Below the pieces are notes generated by a model. The model saw only the letters and a list, made by a program, of their open reading frames with translations. It was not told where the DNA came from and did no database searches. A stretch of 64,000 bases of DNA from Streptomyces sp. FIT100 (GTDB taxonomy: Bacteria; Actinomycetota; Actinomycetes; Streptomycetales; Streptomycetaceae), in the NCBI RefSeq assembly GCF_024584805.1, contig NZ_CP075715.1:2592001-2656000 (forward strand), in the 5' to 3' direction. This document shows, piece by piece, positions 16,669 to 27,011 of this stretch. Each line of letters starts with the position of its first letter. The stretch's first letter is position 1. Made by a program: the position numbers and the translations under genes.

Positions 16669-19600
16669 ATGACCAGCGAATCCCAGAGCTCCATATCCGG
16701 GCCGAGACGCGCGGCCCGGGTGGCAGCAGCGGCCGGACTCGTGGCCGCACTGATGGCCACCGGCGCCGCCCCCGTCCACGCCGTGACCGCCGACGACCCG
16801 GCAGGCCCGGCACCCGTCAAGGCCGCGCCCGCGGCCGACAAGCTCGGCTCCGCCGACGCCGATCTGCTCGCCGAGGCCGAGGCCAAGGGCGAGAAGACCG
16901 TCACGCTGATGGTCGCCACCGCCCCCGGCCAGACCGAGCAGGTCGCCGCCCAGCTCGACGCCGTACGGGGTGGCTCGGTCGGCAGGACGTTCGACAGGCT
17001 CGGCTATGTCCGCGCCACCCTGCCGACCGCCGAGGCCGACGCCGCCATCAAGGCGGCCACCAAGCTCTCCAGCGTCCACGGCATCGACCTCAAGCACGAG
17101 ATCGAGCTGGACGACCCCACGCCCGCGGGCGACCGCGGCAAGGGAGCGGGCTCGCAGCCGACCGCCGGCACGTACCCGGCGCCGGGGAAGAACACCGCCG
17201 CGAAGAACCCGTACAACCCGTCGTTCGAGACGGGCGCGGTCGAGTTCGTCCAGGACCACCCGAAGTACGACGGCCGCGGCGTGACCATCGGCATCATGGA
17301 CTCGGGTGTCGACCTCGGCCACCCGGCGCTCCAGAAGACCACCACCGGCGAGCGCAAGATCGCCGACTGGGTGACCGCCACCGACCCGATCACCGACGGC
17401 GACGGCACCTGGCGCGCCCAGGTCACCCCGGTCACCGGCGGTACGTTCACGGCGGGCGGTCTGACCTGGAAGTCCCCCGAGGGCAGCTTCCAGTGGAGCC
17501 GGTTCAGCGAGTCGGTCACGGCCACGGGCGATGCGCGCGGTGACATCAACCGGGACGGCGACACCACCGACGTGTTCGGTCTGCTGTACGACCCGGCCGC
17601 GGGCACCGTGCGCGTCGACACCGACCAGGACGGCGACTTCACGGACAACACCGCGATGAAGCCGTACAGGAACGGCTACCAGGTCGGGTACTTCGGCACG
17701 GACAACCCGGCCACCGAGGTGGCCGAGCGGATCCCGTTCGTGATCGAGATCCGCAAGGACGTCCCGATGGACCCGTTCGGCGGGGACTGGGTCGGCAAGA
17801 AGGCCGACTTCGTCAACGTCGGCATCATCGAGTCCGAGCACGGCACCCACGTCGCCGGCATCACCGCCGCAAACGGCCTGTTCGGCGGGAAGATGAACGG
17901 CGCCGCCCCCGGCGCCAAGCTGGTCTCCTCGCGCGCCTGCTCCTGGGGCGGCGGCTGCACCAACGTGGCGCTCACCGAGGGCATGGCCGACCTGGTCATC
18001 AACCGGGGCGTCGACATCGTCAACATGTCGATCGGCGGTCTGCCGGCGCTCAACGACGGCAACAACGCCCGCGCCGAGCTCTACACCCGGCTCATCGACG
18101 ACTACGGCGTCCAGCTGGTGATCTCGGCCGGCAACGAGGGCCCCGGCATCAACACCATCGGCGACCCCGGCCTTGCGGACAAGGTCATCTCCGTCGGCGC
18201 CGCGATCTCCAAGGAGACCTGGGCCGCCAACTACGGCTCGGCCGTGGAGAAGAAGTACGCCATGTTCCCCTTCTCCTCGCGCGGCCCGCGTGAGGACGGC
18301 GGCTTCACCCCGACGATCACCGCGCCCGGTGCCGCGATCAACACCATCCAGACCTGGCTGCCGGGCGCCCCGGTCGCGGAGGCCGGATACCAGCTGCCCG
18401 CCGGCTACGGCATGCTCCAGGGCACCTCGATGTCGTCGCCGCAGGCCGCGGGCGCGAGCGCACTGCTGCTCTCCGCCGCCGCGCAGCGGAAGATCGACCT
18501 CGCCCCGGCGACCCTGCGCACCGCACTGACCAGCACCGCGAACAGGATCAGCGGGGCGGCCGCGCACGAGCAGGGCTCCGGCCAGATCGACATCCCGGAC
18601 GCCTGGGACGCGATCACGGACGGCGCCACCGCCCACGAGTACACGGTCGAGGCGCCGGTCGACACCAACATCGACCAGTTCCTGAAGACCCCGGGCTTCG
18701 GCACCGGCCTGTACGACCGCGAGGGCGGCCTGAAGGCCGGCCAGAAGAAGTCGTACGAGGTCACCATCGTGCGCACCACCGGTCCCGACCGTCCGATCCG
18801 GCACGAGCTGGACTGGAAGTACAACGACGGCACCTTCGACCTGCCGGGCTCCGGCGCCGTCTGGCTGCCGCTGGACAAGCCGGTGACCGTCAAGGTCGAC
18901 GCCCGGCCGCGGACCGCGGGTGTGCACAGCGCGATCCTGGAGGTCGACGACGTCCGCAGCGAGGGCGTGGACAAGCAGATCCTCGCCACCGTGGTCGTCT
19001 CCAAGGAGCTGGCCGCGCCGTCGTACTCCTTCTCGGCCTCCGGCTCCGTGCAGCGCAACAGCCACACGTCGTACTTCGTGACCGTTCCCGAGGGCGCGAA
19101 GACGCTGGAGGTCGCGCTCGGCGGACTGAAGGGCAAGAGCCAGACCCGCTTCATCGCGATCCACCCGTACGGCGTGGCCGTCGAGGACAGCTCGACGATC
19201 TTCTGCTACCCGAACTACGAAAGCCCGGCCAACACCTGCCGCCCCGACCTGCGGTCGTACGCCGACCCGCAGCCGGGCGTCTGGGAGATCGAGGTCGAGT
19301 CGCGCCGTACGTCACCGCTGCTGGACAACCCGTACACGCTGGACGTCCAGGTGCTCGGCGCCGCCTTCGACCCGGCCGTGAAGACCCTCCCCGAGGCCAA
19401 GGTCGGCACCCCGGCCGCGGTCGACTGGAAGGTCACCAACGGCTTCGCCGCCATCGACGGCAAGCTGAAGGGCGGCTCGCTCGGCTCGGCGAAGGTGGCC
19501 CGTCCGACGATCGCGAACCACGAGACGCAGGAGAGCTCCGTCACCGTCGGTGAGGGCGTCGAGCGGCTCGACATCGCCATCGGCGGCGTCTCGGACACCG

Positions 19601-19983
19601 CGGCCGACCTCGACCTGGAGGTCTACCTGGGCGACCAGCTGGTCGGCCAGTCCGCGGACGGCGACTCGGAGGAGTCCGTCAGCCTCACCGAGCCGGCCGC
19701 CGGTACGTACACGGTCGTGATCGTCGGCTACGCGGTCCCGGCCGGCACCACCGAGTACAACTACCGGGACGTGTTCTTCGCCTCCTCCCTCGGCACCGTC
19801 AAGGTCGACGAGACCCAGTCGGTGAAGCTCGCCAGCGGCGCGTCGGCGCAGGTCGCCGCCGAGGTCGTGGTGGGCAGCGCGGCCCCCGAGGGCCGGCAGT
19901 TCTTCGGCGAGGTCCAGCTCCTGAACACGCGCGGAACCGCCGCGGGCACCGGCAGCGTCGTGATCGAGAAGGTCGTTCCGTAA
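16669..19983 (+). CDS. Large secreted subtilisin-like (S8) serine protease
   Basis: 1104 residues. The signal peptide is at about 14-38 (ARVAAAAGLVAALMATGAAP, then VHA), followed by a propeptide. The catalytic triad is Asp211 (GIMDSGVDLGHP), His391 (ESEHGTHVAG) and Ser587 (QGTSMSSPQAAG). The 180-residue gap between Asp and His holds an insert with two Asp-rich, calcium-site-like loops (DINRDGDTTD and DTDQDGDFTD). About 480 residues follow the catalytic domain, with beta-rich segments like pre-peptidase C-terminal domains. Start ATG 16669 is chosen for its spacing from CAGGG; 16663 and GTG 16612 are in frame. It probably degrades extracellular protein. Confidence 0.9.
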   Translation: MTSESQSSISGPRRAARVAAAAGLVAALMATGAAPVHAVTADDPAGPAPVKAAPAADKLGSADADLLAEAEAKGEKTVTLMVATAPGQTEQVAAQLDAVRGGSVGRTFDRLGYVRATLPTAEADAAIKAATKLSSVHGIDLKHEIELDDPTPAGDRGKGAGSQPTAGTYPAPGKNTAAKNPYNPSFETGAVEFVQDHPKYDGRGVTIGIMDSGVDLGHPALQKTTTGERKIADWVTATDPITDGDGTWRAQVTPVTGGTFTAGGLTWKSPEGSFQWSRFSESVTATGDARGDINRDGDTTDVFGLLYDPAAGTVRVDTDQDGDFTDNTAMKPYRNGYQVGYFGTDNPATEVAERIPFVIEIRKDVPMDPFGGDWVGKKADFVNVGIIESEHGTHVAGITAANGLFGGKMNGAAPGAKLVSSRACSWGGGCTNVALTEGMADLVINRGVDIVNMSIGGLPALNDGNNARAELYTRLIDDYGVQLVISAGNEGPGINTIGDPGLADKVISVGAAISKETWAANYGSAVEKKYAMFPFSSRGPREDGGFTPTITAPGAAINTIQTWLPGAPVAEAGYQLPAGYGMLQGTSMSSPQAAGASALLLSAAAQRKIDLAPATLRTALTSTANRISGAAAHEQGSGQIDIPDAWDAITDGATAHEYTVEAPVDTNIDQFLKTPGFGTGLYDREGGLKAGQKKSYEVTIVRTTGPDRPIRHELDWKYNDGTFDLPGSGAVWLPLDKPVTVKVDARPRTAGVHSAILEVDDVRSEGVDKQILATVVVSKELAAPSYSFSASGSVQRNSHTSYFVTVPEGAKTLEVALGGLKGKSQTRFIAIHPYGVAVEDSSTIFCYPNYESPANTCRPDLRSYADPQPGVWEIEVESRRTSPLLDNPYTLDVQVLGAAFDPAVKTLPEAKVGTPAAVDWKVTNGFAAIDGKLKGGSLGSAKVARPTIANHETQESSVTVGEGVERLDIAIGGVSDTAADLDLEVYLGDQLVGQSADGDSEESVSLTEPAAGTYTVVIVGYAVPAGTTEYNYRDVFFASSLGTVKVDETQSVKLASGASAQVAAEVVVGSAAPEGRQFFGEVQLLNTRGTAAGTGSVVIEKVVP

Positions 19984-19995
19984 CGATCTCCGTAA

Positions 19996-21192
<1,197 letters not shown>

Positions 21193-21199
21193 CGCCGGG

Positions 21200-21257
21200 C
21201 CTGTGAACGTGGAAGGGCGGCCACCCGTGCGGGTGGCCGCCCTTCCACGTTCACAGG
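21200..21257. terminator. Very long perfect hairpin between asd and mazF
   Basis: 27-bp perfect arms (CCTGTGAACGTGGAAGGGCG then GCCACCC, and its complement) with a four-base loop GTGC. It lies between convergent asd and the toxin gene and overlaps the last seven bases of the toxin gene, so it can serve both strands. Confidence 0.9.
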
Positions 21258-21598
21258 GCCAGGTGACGGCGGAGGGCCGTATCGATCTCGGCCATGCGCT
21301 GGCGCGGCACGGAGCCGAGGCGCCGCAGCAGGCGCTCCGGTGCCAGCGCGCGCACCTGCTCGCACTGCACCTTGGAGTCCTTCGGCAGACCGCATTCGGC
21401 CGCTGAGAGCAGGACCTGGAAGGGATAGACACGTGATGTGTTCGTCGTCAACGGCACCAGGGTGACCACACCACGCTGTGTGCGCTCCACGGTCGCGTTG
21501 GCGCCGTCGTTCGAAACGATCACCGCCGGACGTGCCTTGTTCACCTCGCTGCCCCTCACCGGCTCATAGTCGACGAGGTAGACGTCACCGCGCCTCAT
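21251..21598 (-). CDS. mazF: MazF/PemK-type toxin (mRNA interferase)
   Basis: 115 residues with the PemK/MazF fold. It begins MRRGDVYLVDYEPVRGSEVNKARPAVIVSN, with the conserved RGDVY start and the (K)xRPAVIVSND core, then VTLVPLTTN. Family members are sequence-specific endoribonucleases that stop translation when not bound by the antitoxin. Its start lies inside the upstream antitoxin gene, a 14-bp overlap typical of toxin-antitoxin operons. The 3' end lies within the arm of a long terminator hairpin. Confidence 0.88.
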   Translation of the reverse strand: MRRGDVYLVDYEPVRGSEVNKARPAVIVSNDGANATVERTQRGVVTLVPLTTNTSRVYPFQVLLSAAECGLPKDSKVQCEQVRALAPERLLRRLGSVPRQRMAEIDTALRRHLAL

Positions 21599-21815
21599 CA
21601 GTCAGCCCGTCCCCCGAGAACTGGTCCCAGAACGCCGCGTCCTCGCTCGCGTCCCATTCCGCGAACGCCGCCTCGTAATCGGCCTCCAGGCGCGAGGCGC
21701 GAAGCAGCTCGATCGCGGCGTGTATCACGGCCGATCTGGACTCTGCCGCCGTCTCGACGGCGTACTCGTCGACGAACGCGACATCCCGCTCCGGCAGGCT
21801 CACACTGATCTTCAT
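21585..21815 (-). CDS. Ribbon-helix-helix antitoxin partner of MazF
   Basis: 76 residues beginning MKISVSLPERDVAFVDEYA, a typical ribbon-helix-helix DNA-binding start, followed by an acidic C-terminal tail (EADYEAAFAEWDASEDAAFW) of the kind that neutralises MazF. The frame is open back to 21866, but the fold begins at ATG 21815. There is no ribosome site before this ATG; instead TAGCATAAT, a -10-like box, ends 6 bases upstream, so the mRNA may be leaderless or nearly so. The antitoxin-toxin complex probably represses this promoter. Confidence 0.82.
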   Translation of the reverse strand: MKISVSLPERDVAFVDEYAVETAAESRSAVIHAAIELLRASRLEADYEAAFAEWDASEDAAFWDQFSGDGLTDEAR

Positions 21816-21928
21816 ACGGATTATGCTACCCGAGTAGGAATGCAGACGCCACCCCGCTCGGACCACGGCCGTGGAAGGATGACCCGAAACATCACATACC
21901 GAGGACGCAGAACCGAGGAGATGACCGG

Positions 21929-24496
21929 GTGCCTGGCACGAACCTGACCCGTGAAGAGGCGCAAGCGCGGGCGCGCCTGCTCACCGTCGACGCGTACGAG
22001 ATCGACCTCGATCTCACCGGGGCGCGGGAGGGCGGCACCTACCGGTCCGTGACCACCGTGCGCTTCGACTCCGCCGAGCACGGCGCGGAGACCTTCATCG
22101 ACCTGGTCGCACCCGCCGTGCACGAGGCCGTGCTGAACGGCAAGTCGCTGGACGTGGCCGCGGTCTTCCGGGACTCGCGGATCGCGCTGCCCCATCTGCA
22201 CGAGGGCCCGAACGAGCTGAGGGTCGTCGCGGACTGCGCGTACACGAACACGGGCGAGGGGCTGCACCGCTTCGTCGACCCGGTCGACCAGCAGACCTAC
22301 CTCTACACGCAGTTCGAGGTGCCGGACGCCCGCCGGGTGTTCGCCTCCTTCGAGCAGCCCGACCTGAAGGCCACCTTCCAGTTCACGGTGAAGGCGCCGG
22401 AGGGCTGGACGGTCGTCTCCAACTCGCCGACGCCGGAGCCCAAGGACAACATCTGGGTCTTCGAGCCGACGCCGCGGATCTCCTCGTACATCACGGCGCT
22501 GATCGTCGGTCCGTACCACTCGGTGCACAGCTCGTACGAGAAGGACGGGCAGAGCGTGCCGCTCGGCATCTACTGCCGGCCGTCGCTCGCCGAGTTCCTG
22601 GACGCGGACGCGGTCTTCGAGGTCACCCGGCAGGGCTTCGACTGGTTCCAGGAGAAGTTCGACTACGCGTATCCCTTCGCCAAGTACGACCAGCTCTTCG
22701 TGCCCGAGTTCAACGCGGGCGCGATGGAGAACGCGGGCGCGGTGACCATCCGCGACCAGTACGTGTTCCGTTCGAAGGTGACCGACGCGGCGTACGAGCG
22801 GCGGGCCGAGACGATCCTCCACGAGCTGGCCCACATGTGGTTCGGCGATCTGGTCACCATGGAGTGGTGGAACGACCTGTGGCTGAACGAGTCGTTCGCC
22901 ACGTACACGTCGGTCGCCTGCCAGGCGTACGCGCCGGGCTCGAGGTGGCCGCACGCGTGGACGACGTTCGCCAACTCGGAGAAGACCTGGGCGTACCGGC
23001 AGGACCAGCTGCCGTCCACGCACCCGATCATGGCCGAGATCCGCGATCTCGACGACGTGCTCGTGAACTTCGACGGCATCACGTACGCCAAGGGCGCATC
23101 GGTGCTGAAGCAGCTGGTCGCGTACGTCGGCATGGACGAGTTCTTCCGGGGTGTGCAGGCGTACTTCAAGCAGCACGCGTTCGGCAACACACGGCTGCCG
23201 GACCTGCTCGGCGCGCTGGAGGAGACCAGCGGCCGGGATCTGAAGACATGGTCGAAGGCATGGCTGGAAACCGCCGGTATCAACCTCCTGCGCCCGGTGA
23301 TCGACACCGACGCGTCCGGCGTGATCACCTCGTTCGCGGTCAAGCAGGAGGCCCCCGCGCTGCCCACGGGCGCGAAGGGCGAGGCCGTGCTGCGGCCGCA
23401 CCGGATCGCCATCGGCTGCTACGACCTGCGCGACGGCAGCCTGGTGCGGACCGAGCGGATCGAGCTCGACGTCGACGGTGAACTGACCGCGGTGCCGCAG
23501 CTGGTGGGCAAGGTGCGCCCGGCGGTCGTGCTGCTCAACGACGACGACCTGTCGTACGCGAAGGTGCGGCTCGACGACGCGTCGCTGAGGACGGTCACCG
23601 AGCACCTGGGCGACTTCACCGAGTCGCTGCCGCGCGCGCTGTGCTGGGCGTCCGCGTGGGACATGACGCGCGACGGCGAACTGGCCACCCGCGACTATCT
23701 GTCGCTGGTGCTGTCGGGCATCGGCAAGGAGTCGGACATCGGCGTCGTCCAGTCGCTGCAGCGGCAGGTGAAGGCGGCGCTCGACCTGTACGCGGCGCCG
23801 GAGTGGCGCGAGGCAGGGCTGACCCAGTGGACCGAGGCGACGCTGGCGCATCTGCGGGCGGCGGAACCGGGCAGCGACCACCAGCTGGCGTGGGCACGGG
23901 CGTTCGCGGCGACCGCACGCACCCCGCAGCAGCTGGAGCTCCTGGCGGCGCTGCTGGACGGCAACGAGGCCATCGAGGGCCTGGTCGTCGACACCGAGCT
24001 GCGCTGGGCCTTCGTCGAGCGGCTGGCGGCGACCGGCGACTTCGACGAGGAGGAGATCGCGGCCGAGCTGGAGCGCGACAAGACCGCCGCCGGTGAGCGC
24101 CACGCGGCGACCGCCCGGGCCGCGCGCCCGACGGCGGAGGCCAAGGCGGAGGCGTGGGAGTCGGTCGTCGAGACCGGCGAGCTGCCGAACGCGGTGCAGG
24201 AGGCGATCATCGCCGGCTTCGTCCAGACCGACCAGCGCGAGCTGCTCGCCCCGTACGCTTCGGCGTACTTCGCGGCGGTGAAGGGCGTGTGGGACTCCCG
24301 CTCGCACGAGGTCGCCCAGCAGATCGCGATCGGCCTCTACCCCTCGCTCCAGGTGTCGCAGGCGACTCTGGACGCGACCGACGCATGGCTGGATTCGGCC
24401 GCCCCGAACGCGGCCCTGCGGCGGCTGGTCTCGGAGTCCCGCGCGGGCATCGAGCGGGCGCTGAAGGCTCAGGCGGCGGACGCGGCAGCGGCCTGA
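21929..24496 (+). CDS. pepN: Aminopeptidase N (M1 zinc metallopeptidase), copy 2
   Basis: 855 residues, the same length as copy 1 at 10657. It has the GAMEN motif (AGAMENAGAVT), the zinc ligands HELAH (298-302) and the downstream Glu in NESFATY, and the ERAP1-like C-terminal domain. This copy keeps the consensus Asn before the third zinc ligand and is closer to the classical Streptomyces lividans PepN. It is a cytosolic peptide-recycling enzyme. GTG 21929 follows GAGGAG. Divergent from the toxin-antitoxin pair; followed by a hairpin terminator. Confidence 0.94.
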   Translation: MPGTNLTREEAQARARLLTVDAYEIDLDLTGAREGGTYRSVTTVRFDSAEHGAETFIDLVAPAVHEAVLNGKSLDVAAVFRDSRIALPHLHEGPNELRVVADCAYTNTGEGLHRFVDPVDQQTYLYTQFEVPDARRVFASFEQPDLKATFQFTVKAPEGWTVVSNSPTPEPKDNIWVFEPTPRISSYITALIVGPYHSVHSSYEKDGQSVPLGIYCRPSLAEFLDADAVFEVTRQGFDWFQEKFDYAYPFAKYDQLFVPEFNAGAMENAGAVTIRDQYVFRSKVTDAAYERRAETILHELAHMWFGDLVTMEWWNDLWLNESFATYTSVACQAYAPGSRWPHAWTTFANSEKTWAYRQDQLPSTHPIMAEIRDLDDVLVNFDGITYAKGASVLKQLVAYVGMDEFFRGVQAYFKQHAFGNTRLPDLLGALEETSGRDLKTWSKAWLETAGINLLRPVIDTDASGVITSFAVKQEAPALPTGAKGEAVLRPHRIAIGCYDLRDGSLVRTERIELDVDGELTAVPQLVGKVRPAVVLLNDDDLSYAKVRLDDASLRTVTEHLGDFTESLPRALCWASAWDMTRDGELATRDYLSLVLSGIGKESDIGVVQSLQRQVKAALDLYAAPEWREAGLTQWTEATLAHLRAAEPGSDHQLAWARAFAATARTPQQLELLAALLDGNEAIEGLVVDTELRWAFVERLAATGDFDEEEIAAELERDKTAAGERHAATARAARPTAEAKAEAWESVVETGELPNAVQEAIIAGFVQTDQRELLAPYASAYFAAVKGVWDSRSHEVAQQIAIGLYPSLQVSQATLDATDAWLDSAAPNAALRRLVSESRAGIERALKAQAADAAAA

Positions 24497-24539
24497 CCTG
24501 GTGGGGCGCAAGGCCACGGCCCCTGTCTGACCCCTGTCT

Positions 24540-24580
24540 GAAAGGGCGCCCCGGATCGCATGATTCCGGGGCGCCCTTTC
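24540..24580 (+). terminator. Hairpin terminator after pepN copy 2
   Basis: GAAAGGGCGCCCCGGA, nine-base loop, TCCGGGGCGCCCTTTC: perfect 16-bp arms, isolating pepN from the conservon that follows. Confidence 0.85.
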
Positions 24581-24721
24581 GTGTGCCGCACGAGCCGTGT
24601 CAAACCGGCGCGAGGCCGCTGTCCAATCTGTGACCCGACGTCAACACCCTTGCTTCTGAACGACTATGCTCCCTCAGCGTCGTCATATGATCGTTTCCAT
24701 TCGATGGTTTTGAGGGTGCTG

Positions 24722-26248
24722 ATGATCCGTGAGGAATCGTCGCCCGGAAGTGGAATCCCGCGTTCCGCGGCCTCTTTCGGGTGGCTGCTGCCCGCCGCTC
24801 TGACCGCCGCCGCCACCGCAGTCGCGGTGGCCCTGGTCTCCACTCCGGCTCGTGTCCCCGTCGCGGTCATCGGTGGCCTCGCCGCCGTCGCGATCGCCGT
24901 CATCGGCGCCGAGGCCGCCCGCCGTGGCAGGACGATCGAGGCGCTGCGGCGGTCCGTCGCCGAACGCGACACCGTGCTCGCCCGCCAGGCGTCCGAGACC
25001 GCGCACCTCGCCGGCACCCTGCTGCCCGAGGCCGTGGAACGGCTGCGCAGAGGCGAGTTCCCCGAGGACGTCCTCGCCACGCTCAGCGCCCCTGAGGCCC
25101 ACCAGGCGGTCGTCCGCGCGGTGGTCGACGCCGTCATCGCCGAGGAGGACCTGCGCGAGTCCGCACAGCGCGCCTTCGTGAACATCGCCCGCCGCGTCCA
25201 GGCCATCGTCCACCAGCAGGCCCAGGAACTCCGCGAGATGGAGGACCGGCACGGCAAGGCACCGGACGTCTTCGGCGATCTGCTCCGCCTCGACCACGGC
25301 ACCGCCCTGATCGGCCGGCTCGCCGACTCCATCGCCGTACTGGGCGGGGCCCGTCCCGGCCGCCAGTGGAGCCGGGCCGTCCCGCTCTACAGCGTGCTGC
25401 GCGGCGCCATGTCCCGGATCATCGACTACCAGCGCGTCGAACTGCACTCCGTCACCGAGGTCGCCGTCACCGGCGCCGCCGTCGAGCCGCTGATCCACGC
25501 GCTCGCGGAGCTCCTCGACAACGCGACCCGCTACTCGCCGCCGCAGACCAAGGTCCATCTGACCGCCGTCGACGTCCAGTCGGGCATCGCCGTCGAGATC
25601 GAGGACGGCGGCGTCAGCATGAGCGAGGAGGCCCGCAAGCGGGCCGAGCGGATGCTGCGCCAGGCACAGCAGGGCATCGACCTCAACGACCTCGGTGAGA
25701 CGCCTCGCCTCGGCCTCGCCGTGGTCGGCCGGCTCGCACAGGCGTACGGCTTCCAGGTGTCCCTGCGTTCGTCCGCGTACGGCGGTGTCCGCGCCGTCGT
25801 CGTCGTACCGCAGGAGATGATCACCACGACGGCGTCCGCGACGGGCCTCGCCCACGGCATCGGGGCCGCGTCGGTGCCGCCGGCGACGCTCCCGGCGGCG
25901 GCCTCGGTGCCGGCGGCGCAGGCCGGGGCCCCGGCCCCGGCTCCCGCCCCGGCGTACTCCTCCGCTTCCGTCTCCTCCTCCGGGGAGCGCCCGGTCACCG
26001 GCCCGGTGTCCGGCGACCCCGCACCCGCCGTGGCCGAACGCACCACGAACGGACTGCCGCAGCGGCGCCGCAAGTCACTCGCCACCGCCACGCCAGCCGA
26101 GCCCGCCGCACCGGTGCCGGCCACGCCCACCGAGGCTCCTGACCAGGAGCCCGCACCACAGGTGCAGCCCGGAATGTGGCTGGCCGCCTTCCAGAGCGGC
26201 CTCTCCGGGGAGCCCTCCGACGCCAGCAAGGGGAACACGCAGCCATGA
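24722..26248 (+). CDS. cvnA: Conservon sensor-like histidine kinase CvnA
   Basis: 508 residues. Two helices near the N-terminus (GWLLPAALTAAATAVAVALV and PVAVIGGLAAVAIAVIG) are followed by a coiled stretch and a HATPase domain with N-box ELLDNATRYSPP (from Glu263), then an Ala/Pro-rich tail of about 120 residues. No clear phosphoacceptor H-box is present, as is usual for CvnA proteins. In conservons it associates with CvnB, C and D in a membrane complex that resembles a eukaryotic G-protein system. ATG 24722 is preceded by GAGGG at five bases. Its stop overlaps the cvnB start (ATGA). Confidence 0.92.
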   Translation: MIREESSPGSGIPRSAASFGWLLPAALTAAATAVAVALVSTPARVPVAVIGGLAAVAIAVIGAEAARRGRTIEALRRSVAERDTVLARQASETAHLAGTLLPEAVERLRRGEFPEDVLATLSAPEAHQAVVRAVVDAVIAEEDLRESAQRAFVNIARRVQAIVHQQAQELREMEDRHGKAPDVFGDLLRLDHGTALIGRLADSIAVLGGARPGRQWSRAVPLYSVLRGAMSRIIDYQRVELHSVTEVAVTGAAVEPLIHALAELLDNATRYSPPQTKVHLTAVDVQSGIAVEIEDGGVSMSEEARKRAERMLRQAQQGIDLNDLGETPRLGLAVVGRLAQAYGFQVSLRSSAYGGVRAVVVVPQEMITTTASATGLAHGIGAASVPPATLPAAASVPAAQAGAPAPAPAPAYSSASVSSSGERPVTGPVSGDPAPAVAERTTNGLPQRRRKSLATATPAEPAAPVPATPTEAPDQEPAPQVQPGMWLAAFQSGLSGEPSDASKGNTQP

Positions 26249-26652
26249 TTCAGCAGCAGGCCAACATGGACTGGATGCTCAAGGACCTCGCGGAAGGAGT
26301 GCCGCAGACCCGGCATGTGGTCGTGCTCTCCGCCGACGGTCTGCGCATGGCCCAGTACGGCACGGACACCGACACGGCCGACCGGCTGGCGGCCGCCTGC
26401 GCCGGACTCCAGTCCCTGGCGGGCGCGGTCGCCTCCGAACTCCCGCACAGCGACGGCCGGATGCGGCTCGTCGTGATCGAGATGGACGGCGGCTTCTTCT
26501 ATCTGATGGCGGCGGGCGCGGGCGCCTTCCTCGCCGTACTCGCGGACGAGGGTGTCGACGCCGGCCTGATGGGCCAGCGCATGCGCGACCTCGTCCTGCG
26601 AATAGGCGAACACTTGAGCAGCCCGCCCCGCGAGGACGGAACGCCCAGGTGA
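26245..26652 (+). CDS. cvnB: Conservon roadblock/LC7-domain protein CvnB
   Basis: 135 residues with the roadblock/LC7 fold: LKDLAEGVPQTRHVVVLSADG near the N-terminus, then the long helix containing ADRLAAACAGLQSLAGAVA and a final strand set with MRLVVIEMDGGFFYL. In conservon systems the roadblock protein is thought to regulate the GTPase CvnD. ATG overlaps the stop of cvnA by four bases, and its own stop overlaps cvnC the same way, so all are translationally coupled. Confidence 0.93.
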   Translation: MIQQQANMDWMLKDLAEGVPQTRHVVVLSADGLRMAQYGTDTDTADRLAAACAGLQSLAGAVASELPHSDGRMRLVVIEMDGGFFYLMAAGAGAFLAVLADEGVDAGLMGQRMRDLVLRIGEHLSSPPREDGTPR

Positions 26653-27011
26653 GCAACCCGGGCGACGGGGACTGGGAGGAGGCCAGCCCCGAACGGCTCT
26701 ACGTCATCACGGGCGGCCGCAGCGCCTCGTCCGCCCCGGTCGACCTCGACCTGGTCACGCTGGTCGTGGCCAGGTCCCGGCCCAAGCCCGGCATGCAGCC
26801 GGAACACGCGACGATCATCCAGCTGTGCCAGTCGCCGCTGTCCGTCGCGGAGGTATCCGCCTACACGGGACTCCCCGTCAGCGTCGTCACCGTCCTGCTC
26901 GGCGATCTGCTCGCCGACAACCGGGTGATCGCGCGCGCCCCCGTTCCACCCGCCCGACTCCCCGACCGCGCTTTGATTGAGGCAGTGATCGATGGACTTC
27001 AGAGGCTCTGA
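26649..27011 (+). CDS. cvnC: Conservon DUF742 protein CvnC
   Basis: 120 residues of the DUF742 family, a small winged-helix-like protein found only in conservons. It has RLYVITGGRS, then LVTLVVAR, then LCQSPLSVAEVSAYTGLPVSVVTVLLGDL, which is helix-turn-helix-like, and ends with a helix LIEAVIDGLQRL. GTG start shares GTGA with the stop of cvnB. Its end overlaps the cvnD start by 20 bases. Confidence 0.92.
   Translation: MSNPGDGDWEEASPERLYVITGGRSASSAPVDLDLVTLVVARSRPKPGMQPEHATIIQLCQSPLSVAEVSAYTGLPVSVVTVLLGDLLADNRVIARAPVPPARLPDRALIEAVIDGLQRL

Noticed and set aside
16651..19164. 837-residue minus-strand frame opposite the large subtilase
   Set aside because: No domain, no ribosome site, composition of a mirrored GC-rich coding strand; the subtilase triad is on the other strand.
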